From contig NC_063444.1 of assembly GCF_020379485.1 (NCBI RefSeq), positions 8,070,652 to 8,134,651 of the forward strand: a stretch of DNA of 64,000 nucleotides, given 5' to 3'. Of this stretch, positions 1 through 11,886 are shown one piece after another. This DNA comes from Brassica napus. Its lineage: Eukaryota; Streptophyta; Magnoliopsida; Brassicales; Brassicaceae. Positions within the stretch are counted from its first letter, which is position 1. Each line of letters starts with the position of its first letter. A model generated the notes under the pieces. That model ran no database searches and was not told the DNA's origin. It was given only the letters and a program-made list of their open reading frames with translations. A program made the position numbers and the translations under genes.

Positions 1-1365
1 GGTCCATTAAAAATGCACGCGAGTCACCGTTGTTCTTCCATAATGAAAACCCTAGTTATTTTTTTTTATAACTTCTAAAAACCCCCGAGTTATATCTTTT
101 GAAAAGTTATATATGTTATATATAAGTTGTGACCCAAAAAAATATATATATTATATATAGGCAAAAAAAGTTACTTATATCCCCCTAACATGAAAACTAT
201 ATAAATACTTATCAGTCGTGTATATATAGAGCGTGTGATACGAAAACCCGCAAAATTCTTTGGCAGACAAAAGAGAAAACCAACAAAATTTTCAGAAAAG
301 GAGATAATTGTTTTGCCACGAACAAAATGATATAAATCTTATATATTAAAACAGAAGTCACAACTTTGATTCATGTGTGATTTTTTAAAAAATGGACCTA
401 ATAGACATAATGAACATACTCTTAGAAAATCATGTTACATTTAATATCTAATCTTATCATTTAAATTTTGGGAGTACCAAAAATTTGTATTGGGCTATCA
501 ATAATTGAATTTAAACAATAGATGATTCATTGGATTTATAGATAGTATAAATTAAATAGATATAATTTAATGTTGTGATATTATACTTCTATATGCTAAA
601 TATTTAAATATTTGTCGATGTTAACTTTTAAAATTATAAAGATTTTTTTAAATAATAAAAATTATATTATCTAACAATGATTATTCTTTACTAATTTAAA
701 CTAATAAAAACAAATTTTAAACATATAATTTATTTTAAAAATTAAACAAAAACTAAATTTTTAATTATTTACTCGATGTACTTGTGTCTGTGTACGTACA
801 TAAATATACAATAAATAGTGGCCATAAATAGGCAAGATATAGCGAACTGACTCAATAAAGTTCTCTACGTTGTGTTGTCACTATGAAGTTAGTGCAAGAA
901 AGTTGAACTGAACTAAAGGGACTTTATTTTCAGTTCAGACAACAAACTAAAGGGGCTTTAATTTATTTATTCAAAATTATATACGTTCTATATATCGCCT
1001 TATTGGGACACACAACTCGTATCTCGGTATCTGTAGTAATACACTACTTATTTTCGGGTATGTCAATTAAATTATTAATCAATGTTTTCTTATGGTACAC
1101 ATATCTCATTCGTCGCCGTCTTCTTCCCCTCACAATTTATTTTGGACAAAAAGAAGATAAAATTGTTTATCTAATTTTAAAAATAAAAGATATATCTAGA
1201 TTTTGAACCAAAAAAAAAGAAAGAAAGATATATCTAGATTTCCTAATTGGGAAATTGCCAACGTAACTCTATATAAAGCAAGCTTCTGTCAGGCACGCAA
1301 GTAAAGGTCTACATGTTATGAAAAATATGGTCGGTCGAAGAATGACCTACCTTTCGGATATATAG
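1..1365. other. AT-rich intergenic sequence, no gene seen
   Basis: This stretch is strongly AT-rich. The only open frames are short and lack plausible codon content or splice signals. I see no repeat with defined ends. It is most likely distal intergenic DNA upstream of the CYP707A1 gene. Confidence 0.5.
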
Positions 1366-1671
1366 TTTTTCTTTTTTATAAACCCTATTGGCCGATCCGG
1401 TCGGCTCCGGAAAGAACGCATTTATAGTGGTACAGAGTGGACTAGCCCGAAAGCGTACCACACTGCCTGACCCGAGTTTGGAATACCTTCCGACTAATGC
1501 CAGGGGTGGACTAATCATCTATTATGGCCCACCGTATAAACCACTTGGGCCGAAGCCCAATTCCAAACTGGTCAAGTAATAATAATTTAGTTCCCATGGG
1601 AAATCGAATCCAAAACTGATGTGGGTACACACCAAGCCGCAAAAGATTACCACTAGGCTACCACCACTTGG
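1366..1671 (-). mobile_element. tRNA-derived SINE candidate
   Basis: On the minus strand the unit begins near 1671. It has an A-box-like sequence (GTAGCCTAGTGGTAAT, complement of 1645-1660) and then a B-box-like GGATTCGATTTCC (complement of 1599-1611). About 240 bases of tRNA-unrelated body follow, and it ends in an A-rich tail near 1366-1380. This is the layout of a Pol III-transcribed plant SINE. No clean target-site duplication was found, so it may be old or its ends may be off by some bases. Confidence 0.6.
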
Positions 1672-3028
1672 TTGTCGCCGTATATTATTAACTTATGTGG
1701 ATTGCTAATGTGTGGTATTACATACAAACGTATAACTATTTGTTATTTTGTTTCACGGGCATTTAGAGAATTTTAAGCTATTCGTTGGAAATCGTTGTGG
1801 ATTATCATATTTCAATCTTGATTATTTTACTTTTGATTTTTTTTAAAATTAACCAGATCGACGTGATGACATGTCATTTTCGAACTAAACTTTGAAGCTT
1901 GTACTTGCTAGTACATCTCAGTTTACAATAATGAAAAAAAAAACTTTAACAAAAAACAATACTAGCCTACACTTGCATGTTGATGATCATGATCACTGTT
2001 GTCACTTGGTTTATAAGATATTAAAAACTTTAGTAAAGTACGTAAACTAAGAAATCGGTAAAGCTTGAAACATGTCAAATTAACTAGCAAAAGCGCACGT
2101 GCCTACTTATGGGATTGCACATTTTTAGATTGATTTATTGATGTATATGTAGTGATTAGTAAGGATGCTAGTTAATTTAGTTTATATGTTCGTTTAATTT
2201 TGACTAGGTCAGAACATTAGTACATACAATTATCAACGATATCCATTTGTGTTCGGCCGTGTATGTTTTGTTTTGACAAAACATAAAATTTGGGTTCGCC
2301 CTTTATACTATGATTTAAAATTTCTATATTCAGATTCAACTTGACTAGATGACTTAAATCAAGGATAATTATTTGTAATGGTTTTTGTCCAAAGTGTTGA
2401 TTTTAAAGTGTCAAGCCATAGGAGAGAGATAAAAATAAGAAGTGGAAAGTCCTTCCCTTGGTCTGGCTGAAATGCAATGTAATGTTATTCATGGCACAAG
2501 AAGAAAAGATTAGTAGATGTGCATTTAGTTCTAACTTCTAAGTAGACAAATCATGTTGGGATGTACTTTTTGCATAGTAATGCTTTGATTGGTATTGATA
2601 ATTTATTGCTGTTAAAAGATGGTTACTTCTTGAATGAAATTAAATTATCAAGCACAAAAGATGTCACATATAACACCAAATAAAGCGTTTAAACTTTAAA
2701 GCATAGTCTTCAATTTAAACAAAAATGTCCAGCATAATTAATTATAAAATAAATAGAAAAACATAAACCTTTCCCTTACCCTACATTTGTCTCTACTTAA
2801 GGGCTAAATTGCTCCAATTATTCATTTGTTTAATTAACCAAACATTAGGCTTTGTAAAAACTTAACTAACTAATTAATCATTTTGAGTGGCTCTGCATCT
2901 CTTTTGAATTAGTTGCTTCTCTTTAATTAGTTTGTTTGGTCAAAATCTCACACGTTCATTTTGCATGCTCTTTGCACGTGCTATCTCGTCTCTTTCAGAT
3001 GAGCTGTCTCTCTAATACTCTATAATCT
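1672..3028. other. Distal 5' flank of CYP707A1, no gene
   Basis: AT-rich sequence without credible coding potential. It precedes the hairpin MITE and core promoter of the CYP707A1 gene and may hold distal regulatory sites. I could not assign any individual element. Confidence 0.45.
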
Positions 3029-3227
3029 AGAGCATGATTAACGGTGTTCTTAAGACGAGGTTCTTATTAGAATATAATAAATCGTCTCTTAACTTTTAAC
3101 TAAAAATACTAAGAACCGGCTCTTAAATATTTAAGAACCGGTTCTTAGTATTTTTAGTTAAAAGTTAAGAGGCGGTTTATATTCCGCCAAGAACCCGCAC
3201 CCTAAAAACCCCGGTTAATCATGCTCT
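3029..3227. mobile_element. Tourist-like MITE with long hairpin
   Basis: The 199-bp unit has perfect 14-bp terminal inverted repeats, AGAGCATGATTAAC at 3029-3042 and its complement at 3214-3227. The middle is an almost perfect palindrome: 3083-3128 pairs with 3129-3174 (46 bases per arm, no loop, two mismatches). A related copy starts at 28746 after TTA, which suggests the PIF/Harbinger (Tourist) group. The flanks here (CTA and TTG) are not a clean TTA duplication. It ends about 80 bp before the CYP707A1 TATA box, so it lies in that gene's proximal promoter. Confidence 0.85.
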
Positions 3228-3308
3228 TGGAAGCTCTATTCGAACCTATCTCTCTCCCCTCCATCACCTTTTCTCTCTCCTCTACCATATTACCATATGA
3301 GAAAACCC

Positions 3309-3315
3309 TATATAA
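3309..3315 (+). promoter_or_regulatory. TATA box of CYP707A1
   Basis: TATATAA lies about 150 bp before the start codon, followed by a CT-rich leader. The spacing fits transcription starting near 3340. The hairpin MITE ends about 80 bp upstream. Confidence 0.6.
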
Positions 3316-3459
3316 CCCCTTCACATCTCCCACTTGGTATGCATCACACAATACATCTTCTTCCCCTTACACAAAAACAAAACAAAAAGACTTTTTGTTA
3401 TATAACTTGAAGTCACAAGTTCTTTGTTGTTCAACTACTTCCCCTTCTTCATCATCAAA

Positions 3460-5502
3460 ATGGATTCCTCCGCCTTGTTTTTCACTTTCTCCGCCGCAAT
3501 TATCATACTCTACTTTCTCCGGTGTTTAATCTCTCAGCGCCACCGTGTATCCTCGAAACTCCCACTCCCGCCGGGAACAATGGGTTGGCCTTACGTAGGC
3601 GAGACTTTCCAGCTCTATTCTCAAGACCCTAACGTCTTTTTCGTTTCCAAACAGAAACGGTCAGTGTTCTGTTTTGAAAATCTGAAAAAAAAACATAAGA
3701 AGTTGTAAGAAACTGAAAGTTTGGTCTTTTTTTTTACAGGTATGGTTCAGTGTTCAAGACACATGTACTAGGATGTCCTTGTGTAATGATCTCGAGTCCT
3801 GAAGCTGCGAAGTTCGTGCTGGTGACGAAGTCTCATCTCTTTAAACCGACTTTTCCTGCGAGTAAAGAGAGGATGCTGGGGAAACAAGCCATCTTCTTCC
3901 ACCAAGGTGAGTATCACGCCAAACTCAGGAAGCTCGTTCTTCGTGCCTTCATGCCGGAGTCTATCAGAGACATGGTTCCAAATATCGAATCAATCGCTCA
4001 ACATTCTCTACGAAGCTGGGACGGAATAATGATCAACACTTACCAAGAAATGAAAACAGTAAGACACATAAAAAAAACAGAGCATCTCTGTTTCTTTCTA
4101 AATACTCTGTTTCAAAACAGAGCATCTCTGTTTCTTTCTAAATTCTCTGTTTTAAAACAGAGCATCTCTGTTTCTTTCTACATCCTCTGTTTTTAAACTG
4201 TTTCTCGTTTGTGTTCTTTCATTCAGTACACATTCAACGTTGCGTTGCTCTCGATCTTCGGAAAAGACGAGGTTCTATACAGAGAAGATCTAAAACGATG
4301 CTACTACATTCTCGAGAAAGGTTACAACTCTATGCCTATAAACCTCCCTGGAACGCTCTTCCACAAATCCATGAAGGCTCGCAAGGAGCTCTCGCAGATC
4401 CTAGCAAGAATCTTATCAGAGAGAAGAGAGAACAGATCCTCACACAACGATCTTCTCGGATCATTCATGGGAGACAAAGAAGAGCTAACCGACGAGCAGA
4501 TCGCTGATAACATAATCGGAGTAATCTTCGCCGCTAGAGACACCACAGCGAGTGTGATGACGTGGATCCTTAAGTACTTAGCTGAGAATCCCAACGTTCT
4601 AGAGGCCGTTACTGTAAGTTACTTATACTGACACGTATTTGTCCTGTTTTGGTAATAAAAACATAAGTAGTTTTGTAAATTTTGTTGCGTTGTTGATAGT
4701 TTAGTTTTTTTTTTTTTTTTGGTGTTTAATAGGAAGAGCAAATGGTAATCAGTAAAAGCAAAGAAGAAGGAGAGTCTTTAACTTGGGGTGATACAAAGAA
4801 GATGCCACTAACTTCAAGAGTCATTCAAGAAACATTAAGAGTTGCTTCAATCTTATCTTTTACATTTAGAGAAGCTGTAGAAGATGTCGAATACGAAGGT
4901 ATGATATAAAAATTACAATCGATTTTCTTTGTGAACTTAACCAATTAAAACAAGACTTTTAAATTGTTTTGCAGGATATTTGATACCTAAAGGATGGAAA
5001 GTGTTGCCGCTTTTCAGAAACATTCATCATAGTTCTGATATCTTTTCGAATCCTAGCAAGTTTGACCCATCGAGATTTGAGGTATATTTTATTTATCTTT
5101 CTAACAAGACCCTTTCTGATAGTTCCTTTTTTTTTTTTTTAATTGTAGAGAATGATTTATATTGACATAATGTATCTGTGCTATATAGGTGGCTCCAAAA
5201 CCCAATACTTTCATGCCATTTGGCAATGGGACTCACTCGTGTCCTGGAAATGAATTAGCCAAGCTTGAAATATCTATCATGATTCATCATCTGACCACCA
5301 AGTACAGGTGTGTGTACTATTTACTTTATTGCCTTTTCTCTACCTTCATTAGAGTGATTTATTTTATTTCTCTAGTTATGGTTTTGATAAGGGGAAATTT
5401 TATAATTACAGGTGGTCAATAGTTGGAGCTAGCGACGGGATTCAGTATGGGCCATTTGCGCTTCCCCAAAACGGACTGCCCATTATGCTTGCTCGGAAGT
5501 AG
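3460..5502 (+). CDS. CYP707A1: Abscisic acid 8'-hydroxylase, cytochrome P450 CYP707A1-type
   Basis: The product hydroxylates abscisic acid at C8', the main ABA-inactivating step; it is an ER-anchored P450. Seven exons join in frame: 3460-3659, 3740-4058, 4227-4613, 4733-4898, 4975-5081, 5189-5307 and 5412-5502, giving 462 residues. Visible landmarks are an N-terminal membrane anchor, the proline-rich hinge LPLPPGTMGWP, the oxygen-binding AARDTT (about 275-280), ETLR (335-338) and the haem loop PFGNGTHSCPG with Cys411. The ATG at 3460 was chosen because it starts the conserved P450 N terminus and follows the leader. As I recall it, Arabidopsis CYP707A1 is near-identical but about five residues longer; here TAG follows the final ARK, and residues resembling the usual tail are still readable after it. 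The fold is complete, so I expect a functional enzyme. CYP707A3 is the nearest alternative name. Confidence 0.95.
4077..4197 (+). repeat. 40-bp minisatellite in CYP707A1 intron 2
   Basis: Three head-to-tail copies of a 40-bp unit start at 4077, 4117 and 4157, with only a few differences. Each begins with an imperfect palindrome around ACAGAGCATCTCTGT. The array fills most of the 168-bp second intron (4059-4226) and leaves the donor and acceptor intact. Confidence 0.9.
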
Positions 5503-6104
5503 GAGATCGATATGTAGTACTACGTGATGCCCTAAGCTTTCTATAACTGGAAAGAGGGGGACTAGAGAAGAAAATTAAACAATTCTTTATTTTCTTGCTA
5601 AAGAAAAATAGGGAGAGGCGAAGGGCAAAAAAAAATCAAGATTTTGATATGAAAAAATTAAAATGGGAAATGAGGAGAAGGCACCAATTAGTGTACAAAG
5701 AAAAGTCTAATTTATTTTCTTAGTTTTTTTAATTTCTATTTTTTCGAGTTTTGAAATTTTAGTTTAAGATAGGGAAAAGTTGGTCACTATATTTCAAATT
5801 GAGGTAAAATGTTAGATAAAATATCTAATGTTTTTTTCCTTCCCAAAGAAGAAACATCCCATGTATATGTTTAACTGATTCATCCTGAATTGGAGAGTTT
5901 CCATGTTGTTCTTAGTGAATTGATGATTATCTGAAGACGCCCACAGAAATATTATACAGTTTGTGTTGATTGTTTCGTTTATCACACAATAAATCGTATC
6001 TCAATAAAATGACAGAAAATAACGTAGTACAGAAATTGAGAAATTATCTAAGAACCAAACTATCAAACATGTGATGCAAATATAATTGGGATTAAAAGAA
6101 CCAA
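5503..6104. other. 3' untranslated region and downstream spacer of CYP707A1
   Basis: AT-rich sequence immediately after the CYP707A1 stop, with several possible poly(A) signals such as AATAAA near 5989. It contains no coding potential. Confidence 0.5.
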
Positions 6105-6383
6105 ACTAGTAGAGGTGCAATTACTAAATTACTAAATTACGTAATTTAGTTGTTTATATACAGTTTGTGCTCTTTCTATCATTTTAAACCATCTTTTTTT
6201 CTTCTTCTGCTCTTTCTTTACCTTTCATTACGTACTTTTGTGATGTAAGAATATTTTGGAAAGGATATAAAAAGTTAAATTTAAAAAAAAAAAAAAAAAT
6301 TGGGATTAAAAGAAAAAAGAGAGAAGTTAAAGCTATATATAAAAAACTAAATTACGTAATTTAGTAATTGCACCTCTACTAGT
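6105..6383. mobile_element. TIR element with self-palindromic ends
   Basis: Ends at 6105 and 6383 form inverted repeats of about 40 bp starting ACTAGTAGAGGTGCAATTAC. Each arm contains ACTAAATTACGTAATTTAGT, itself a perfect palindrome. The left arm carries an extra 8-bp ACTAAATT. A direct repeat of ATTGGGATTAAAAGAA occurs just outside the left end (about 6085) and inside near the right (about 6300). No transposase is present, so this is a non-autonomous DNA element of unassigned superfamily. Confidence 0.75.
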
Positions 6384-6535
6384 AGCAATAAACATTGAAA
6401 TGGAAAAAATGTTAGTTTATGCAAGTTTTGAGAATATTTAATTCGATCCATGTTTTATCTAATTATAAAAGTATTATTAATTTTTTTTGTCTGGTTATTA
6501 TGCTATTACAAACTATGAGAAATATTACATAGACG

Positions 6536-6801
6536 ATATTATAGCCGACAATTTTACCTGTCTTATGAGGATTCACGTCTGACTGCATCACCCTGAGCCG
6601 CCCTATGAGATCCATGATACTCATTGCGCCATGCTGAAGATCTTTTTTGTAATTATTTGCTCCATTTTTTTCTGTATAATTCGCCTTCTCCGAGAATTAA
6701 AATCCAGACCTTTTGTTGTAGAAATTGTGTCGTTTGGGATTTGAACCCCAAACTTGGGTGTAAAAGTTTTTAAATCTTGACCACCAGGGCCAGGGTGCTT
6801 C
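6536..6801 (-). mobile_element. tRNA-like SINE candidate
   Basis: On the minus strand an A-box-like TGGCCCTGGTGGTCAAG (complement of 6776-6792) is followed at normal spacing by a B box GGGGTTCAAATCCC (complement of 6736-6749), then a ~190-base body. No clear poly(A) tail is left, and the flanks (ACGATATTAT and ACGAATTATT) resemble each other only imperfectly. An old SINE is the simplest reading. Confidence 0.5.
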
Positions 6802-9800
6802 CACGAATTATTACTAAACTTACTTGATCATGTTTTTTGGGTCTAACTTGATCATGTTTTTTTTGTTTAGCATTTCAATACAATAATCACATTTACTACA
6901 CCTACTACACATTTTGTTTGTAGTCTCAAGTAACCACATCAATGGATAACTATAGAATGATTAGAAATTTAGAATCGCGACAATCATCATAGACATTTGT
7001 TAATTGTTATTATATATAGAAGAAGAAAGAAAACCTAATCTATTCAAATAAATTGACGGACGACTTTGAACATCATCACCCGCGAGTTATGTTGAAATTG
7101 TCGCTGTAATTACATTTGACCGTCGTCATCCCAGTATTATTTTATTTGAGTTTTTACTTGTGAGCTATATTAATTATACCATGATTGAGAATATTGATGC
7201 ACAGCTGTATTTGAATCGTCGGGTAAATATATCAGACGGGCTATCAATTTCGTGTCACTATCTGCCTTATTATCGTTTTATTTTAACTTATGTATTTGTA
7301 ATTGTATCCTGATATAACTTGTGGCAGATATTAGTAGTATCTTATGAATGCAATGGGCAATGGGCAATGGGCAATAGACAAGTGAACCAACTGTGCGATA
7401 TTAAAAAAAGTCTGTAAACTTGTCTTTGAATGGAAAATCTAAACAAAAATCTCTCTCAAAAATTCGATCACAACCAGATGGAAATTATTGTTTTTACCAA
7501 AAGATGTGTGAGAGTTGAGTTATAAAACTCGATTACTATTGGAAAGGAAAACAATACTACATGATTAGTATATACTATATATATTGTGTATATATGTAAC
7601 CATTCTCAACAAAAGAAATAAGTTGTACTATATAGACAAAGTCTATTTTTTTGGGCACCAGACTAAAAGTCTAAAACAAGATCGCTTGATCATAATTGTT
7701 ATGTTTACTTGTTTTGGGGACATTAGTTGTATTACTTTACGTCATATTGTCTTCCTTTAAATGTACCATGCTCCATGATTTTCACGTTCATCTTCTAAAT
7801 TTAGAGTAAAAAAGGTATTTAATGATCAGTAGTCCCGAATATGCCGGTCCGTGTAATGAGATTGCATTATTTTGCTAGATAAGTTCATATAATATATAAA
7901 AAGTTTATACTTTCTGGAAAACTTGTATATGTATAGTTATTCGTGTTTATATAGTATTATTTTATGTTGTATTTAGGTTGTAAGTGGTGACTAATAAAAT
8001 AAATATATGAAATGATAATAATAATTTATAAAATTTAATAGAATATAACCAGTATTCCACTTATTCCATAGTACTTATTTGACGTGGAATTATTGTTTAA
8101 ATGACTGCTGTTTGTTTGTAGAATAATATGAAATAAAATGTAATATATCTTTTTTTAACTAGTGAACATTTTAAAGAATGCAAAAGAGTTAAATACTAAT
8201 GAAGCTTTTATTCTAAAAAATACATTCCATTCCAGTTGCACCCTTACATTTTTTTTTCTGAAACTAATATGATTAAACTCCACAATGGAGAGCATTACTA
8301 TCAGAAAACTTTCAACCTTTTCGCACACAGAATTCAAAGCACAAGTACAGCCAAACGATGTCTAACATGATAATTTTGCGACTAGAGTTTTAACTATATG
8401 TCTTTTTAATCCGTATGCACGTTATATCATGCGCGAACACATCATAGAACATTAAATGTGAACCTGCTCGACCTAGACACCTTTTAGTGTGGAGGTACGA
8501 ATACAACACACATATATATGCTGCCATAGCATATTCGCCTGGAACGCTATTCCACTGCAATGGACGTGGCACAATCATTGATGATGAGTGTCACTGTTCC
8601 ATCTTACCCACCATGCCAGTACAGTTCAATCGTTCAACCCAACTCCAAATATATACACCGATAAATGAACACATGTCATATAAGCGCTTATAAACCCCCA
8701 TTAATATCGCACGATACAAGGATTAGATTTTGACATAAGTTCTGGGCATTATTTTCCTTTGCGCATCGATAATGACTCTCTTTTTCAAACACTTGTTCAC
8801 CTCCAAAAATTCCACATGTTTCATCAAACAAATAACATCATTGATGGACCCTTTCAACCGATTGTGAACCAAAATATTTCTCGTCGGTATCTAATTAAAC
8901 TAAAATCGATGATCCTCAACATATTTGAGTTTGTATAATATTTTGGTAAATCATAATGTAATTAAATAAAAGTATATGTCGTATTCAAATGCATTTATGC
9001 AAGTAATGACGCACTAGCATACATGAAGATGCAGTCGTTATGTTTTGACCACGAATAAATAACTATTGCTCTTATACGTACAAGTATCTGTTTGACTTGT
9101 GAACATATTAGTTTTTCTATATATTTCTAAGTACGTGTACTATATCAACTCCATTACGTGGATTGTTGCAGCCTTGCAGGATTAATAAATGTGCTCAGTT
9201 AATCAATTACGAAGAATAAACAGTCTGGCATAGAGTGTTTGTATATTAGTTGACTTAGTGACTTGTGAATATCTTATAAGATAAATAAATAATTAGTTCC
9301 GTAGTCGTTCGGCCATGCATATTTTCAATTAAATGTGTGTTTTTGAATTTGCTTGTTGACAAAAAAAAATTGATTTGCTTAAAAAATTGATTTGCTTTCT
9401 TCACTTTTCAAATTTGTTTTTTAACAAGTATGTTTGCTTACACAGAAAACAATATGCTTCTGACATTTAGTAGTAAACACTTCACAGAATAGAAACACAA
9501 AACAAACAGTTTCGCTGTGAAGTGTGTGATGAACTCATATTGTCGGTAGAAAGTACACAATCACAGTAGGTTTTTTGTTGAGTGACTCGAGTCCCAGTCA
9601 TCCATTATGAATGTCTAGTGATACACCAACAGTGCCGTTTTATTTATTACGAAAAAAGGTTTTGATCATTTTTAGAAATTACTTAGATGTAAAGTCAGAA
9701 GATGATCGTTTAAAATTTGTATATGATAGTCACAAGATGATCATTTCCCAACGAATCTTATGGTTGCGACTAAAGTGTCACAACATGTTTGTTTACGTAA

Positions 9801-10031
9801 TAACTTGTGAACACCTTTTCCAACCTTAGAATAATCTAAGAAACACCAAAGTTATCACTCATCTTAATTGAATCAGTTAACTAGAACAAAATACATAAAC
9901 CGGTTTAATCTCAGCTTCTAAAGTGGTTTACACATGTAGCAAGTGACTGCGGCTAGGTTGATAATACGCTAATAAACTTATATGCAGAGAATGAAAGTTA
10001 CACATTTTTTCCATTGCAAATGTCTTGAAAG
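6802..10031. other. Gene-free AT-rich spacer
   Basis: Over 3 kb without a convincing gene. Open frames near 8155-8700 and 9611-9829 are short, lack splice context and resemble nothing I recognise. The only ordered structure noted is a short run of GGGCAATG-type 8-9-bp tandem repeats near 7350-7378. Confidence 0.5.
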
Positions 10032-11573
10032 TTATATTGGAGGCAGCTTGTCATTTCCTTCAAAGTAGGCTGAGATCCCAGTTTTCAGCTGCAAACGATT
10101 TAACGTTTTGAGGATGATTAATAAATGAAGAATAATTGGTTGAGACAATTTGAAAAAACTGAACAAGATATAACACCTTTTTGATTGCATTAGCTGTGTC
10201 CGAGGCCTCTTGTGGTTGCTCCCTGAGCAGCCTAATCCGAGCTTCCATTTGACGATTATGTTCTTCAGCCTGGTAAGTGAATGAAGACAATAAGAAATCG
10301 GTTTTCAAGTAGCAAAGAGTTGGTGTCCTGTGACTGACAGTCTTATTGGAACTTACTTACCCCCTGAAGCAAAGCTGTTAATCTTTGTATCTCGCTCTTC
10401 TTAGCTGTTGTTAAGTCATTTGCTAAGTCCATTACATTGCTCCTGAGAAGAACTCATATCAGAAATTTCCAATATATTGTGAACTTGCATTGTACCATAA
10501 TAACATAAATGCAAAATGGATTAAGCGGCATGCATGACAGACACCTACTTATCAGAAAACAAGGGATCCAAACTCTGTTCTTCAACCATCTGCTCAACTT
10601 TATCAAGAATTGGTCCAACCTGCAAAAAAGAGACAAAATGCTTTCACTCACAAAGGATTTTGACAAATCCCTCATTTCACAAGTGTCTGGTCGATCACAG
10701 GGGAGAAAACTAATTACAAGTTAGATGAAAGGGGAAAACAAGCGATAACTAGCAACAATCCCCTAACGTGGAAAAAAGTAATTCTGAAAAATATTACAGA
10801 GATGATGTCTGTCAACAACGTTACCTGATATTCTTGACACTGTGCATCGAACTCACCCTGTAACAATCACAAAAAAAAGGTTTCTACCATGAACAAACCC
10901 ATTACATGGTTTCCTTATTTACGTTTATATTGAGAAAATCAGAATGGTTTCAAAAGCCGAGAATTACCTCTAATGACTGATGCAAATTCACAATCACCTA
11001 GAAACATGTCACAGAGATACAATTAAAAACCAAACATATAAAACCAATGGATATACTCATCTAGATAATAAATAGTAATAACAACAAAGGGATAATACCT
11101 GAGTAGTCAACCAATAAAGCCTATTTTGCTCAGCCACATCGAATTTCGAGAAAATATCAAGAAAATCCTGAGATGGTTTTTGATTCACATAAAAGGGTTT
11201 TCTTAGCAACAAACATTGAAAGCAAACATAAAGCTTTGATATTTTTTTTAAGTAATCAGCAAGCATTAAAGCTCTAATTTTTAAGGGGATGTATAGTTCG
11301 AGTTCCGAATTCGAAAAACCCTAAACCTTAAAATCTCACTGGAGTAAGTAATTTTCGCAGTCTCGAGCAGACAAGAACAGAATCAGCGGTCTCAATCTGA
11401 ACATTCCAAGACTCAATTTCGAGAACCCCTAAAACTCCACAAGACTAAGTAAAGAGATTCGATTAATAGTTTTTGAGTGAGAATACCTCTCTGGAGCACG
11501 CAGTGAGAAGATAACGAACAGCTTTTCTGAACGATTGCTTCAGATCCGATTGTCTGCGACCCGGTTCTTCCAT
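10032..11573 (-). CDS. NNF1: Kinetochore protein NNF1 (PMF1-like), Mis12/MIND complex
   Basis: Eight exons on the minus strand join in frame: 11573-11487, 11167-11099, 10997-10968, 10857-10825, 10619-10549, 10442-10361, 10269-10177 and 10088-10032. All have GT-AG borders, and the product is 173 residues. It is mostly helical and charged, beginning MEEPGRRQSDLKQSFRKAV, with a coiled-coil-like C-terminal third rich in E, Q and R. NNF1 is a subunit of the Mis12 complex that links centromeric chromatin to the outer kinetochore. I recognise it as the likely homologue of Arabidopsis At4g19350 (EMB3006/NNF1); identity rests on memory, the helical character and local gene order. It diverges from an SCD6-like gene with a ~310-bp shared upstream region, part of which is duplicated at about 28.2 kb. 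No frameshift or odd codon was seen. Confidence 0.75.
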
Positions 11574-11886
11574 CGTATAGCCAAACGAAAAGAGGCGTAA
11601 CTGAAGAAAAAATCTGGGTAAATTGAAAATGAATTTAGAATTTTAGGAGGGAAAAATAATTAATTAATCATGGAATATTCGAGCCCATATAAAGCCCATT
11701 TATCTTTAGTGTAAAGTTGAAGGATTAAATCATACATGAATACTAAGGCCCATTTAGGCCCAACATTGAAGCAACATCAACGGAATACAGCATACAGGTT
11801 TGTATTTCCTTTTCCTTGTAAAACAAGGTTTCTTCTTTTCCTAACTCCTTTTTATAAGAACCCTAACTAGTCAGACTACATTCCTG
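11574..11886. promoter_or_regulatory. Divergent promoter between NNF1 and SCD6-like gene
   Basis: Only 313 bp separate the start codons of the minus-strand NNF1 and the plus-strand SCD6-like gene, so they share a promoter region. It contains several copies of AGGCCCA/GGGCCC-type motifs (for example near 11750), often seen in plant cell-cycle and ribosomal promoters. The segment from about 11608 onward has an inverted homologue at 27722-28268. Confidence 0.55.

Noticed and set aside
4077..4197. CRISPR-like array
   Set aside because: Three adjoining 40-bp units without spacers in a plant intron; this is a minisatellite.
8487..8693. Small open frames around 8.2-8.7 kb as genes
   Set aside because: Short overlapping frames on both strands, no splice sites, promoter or recognisable motif.
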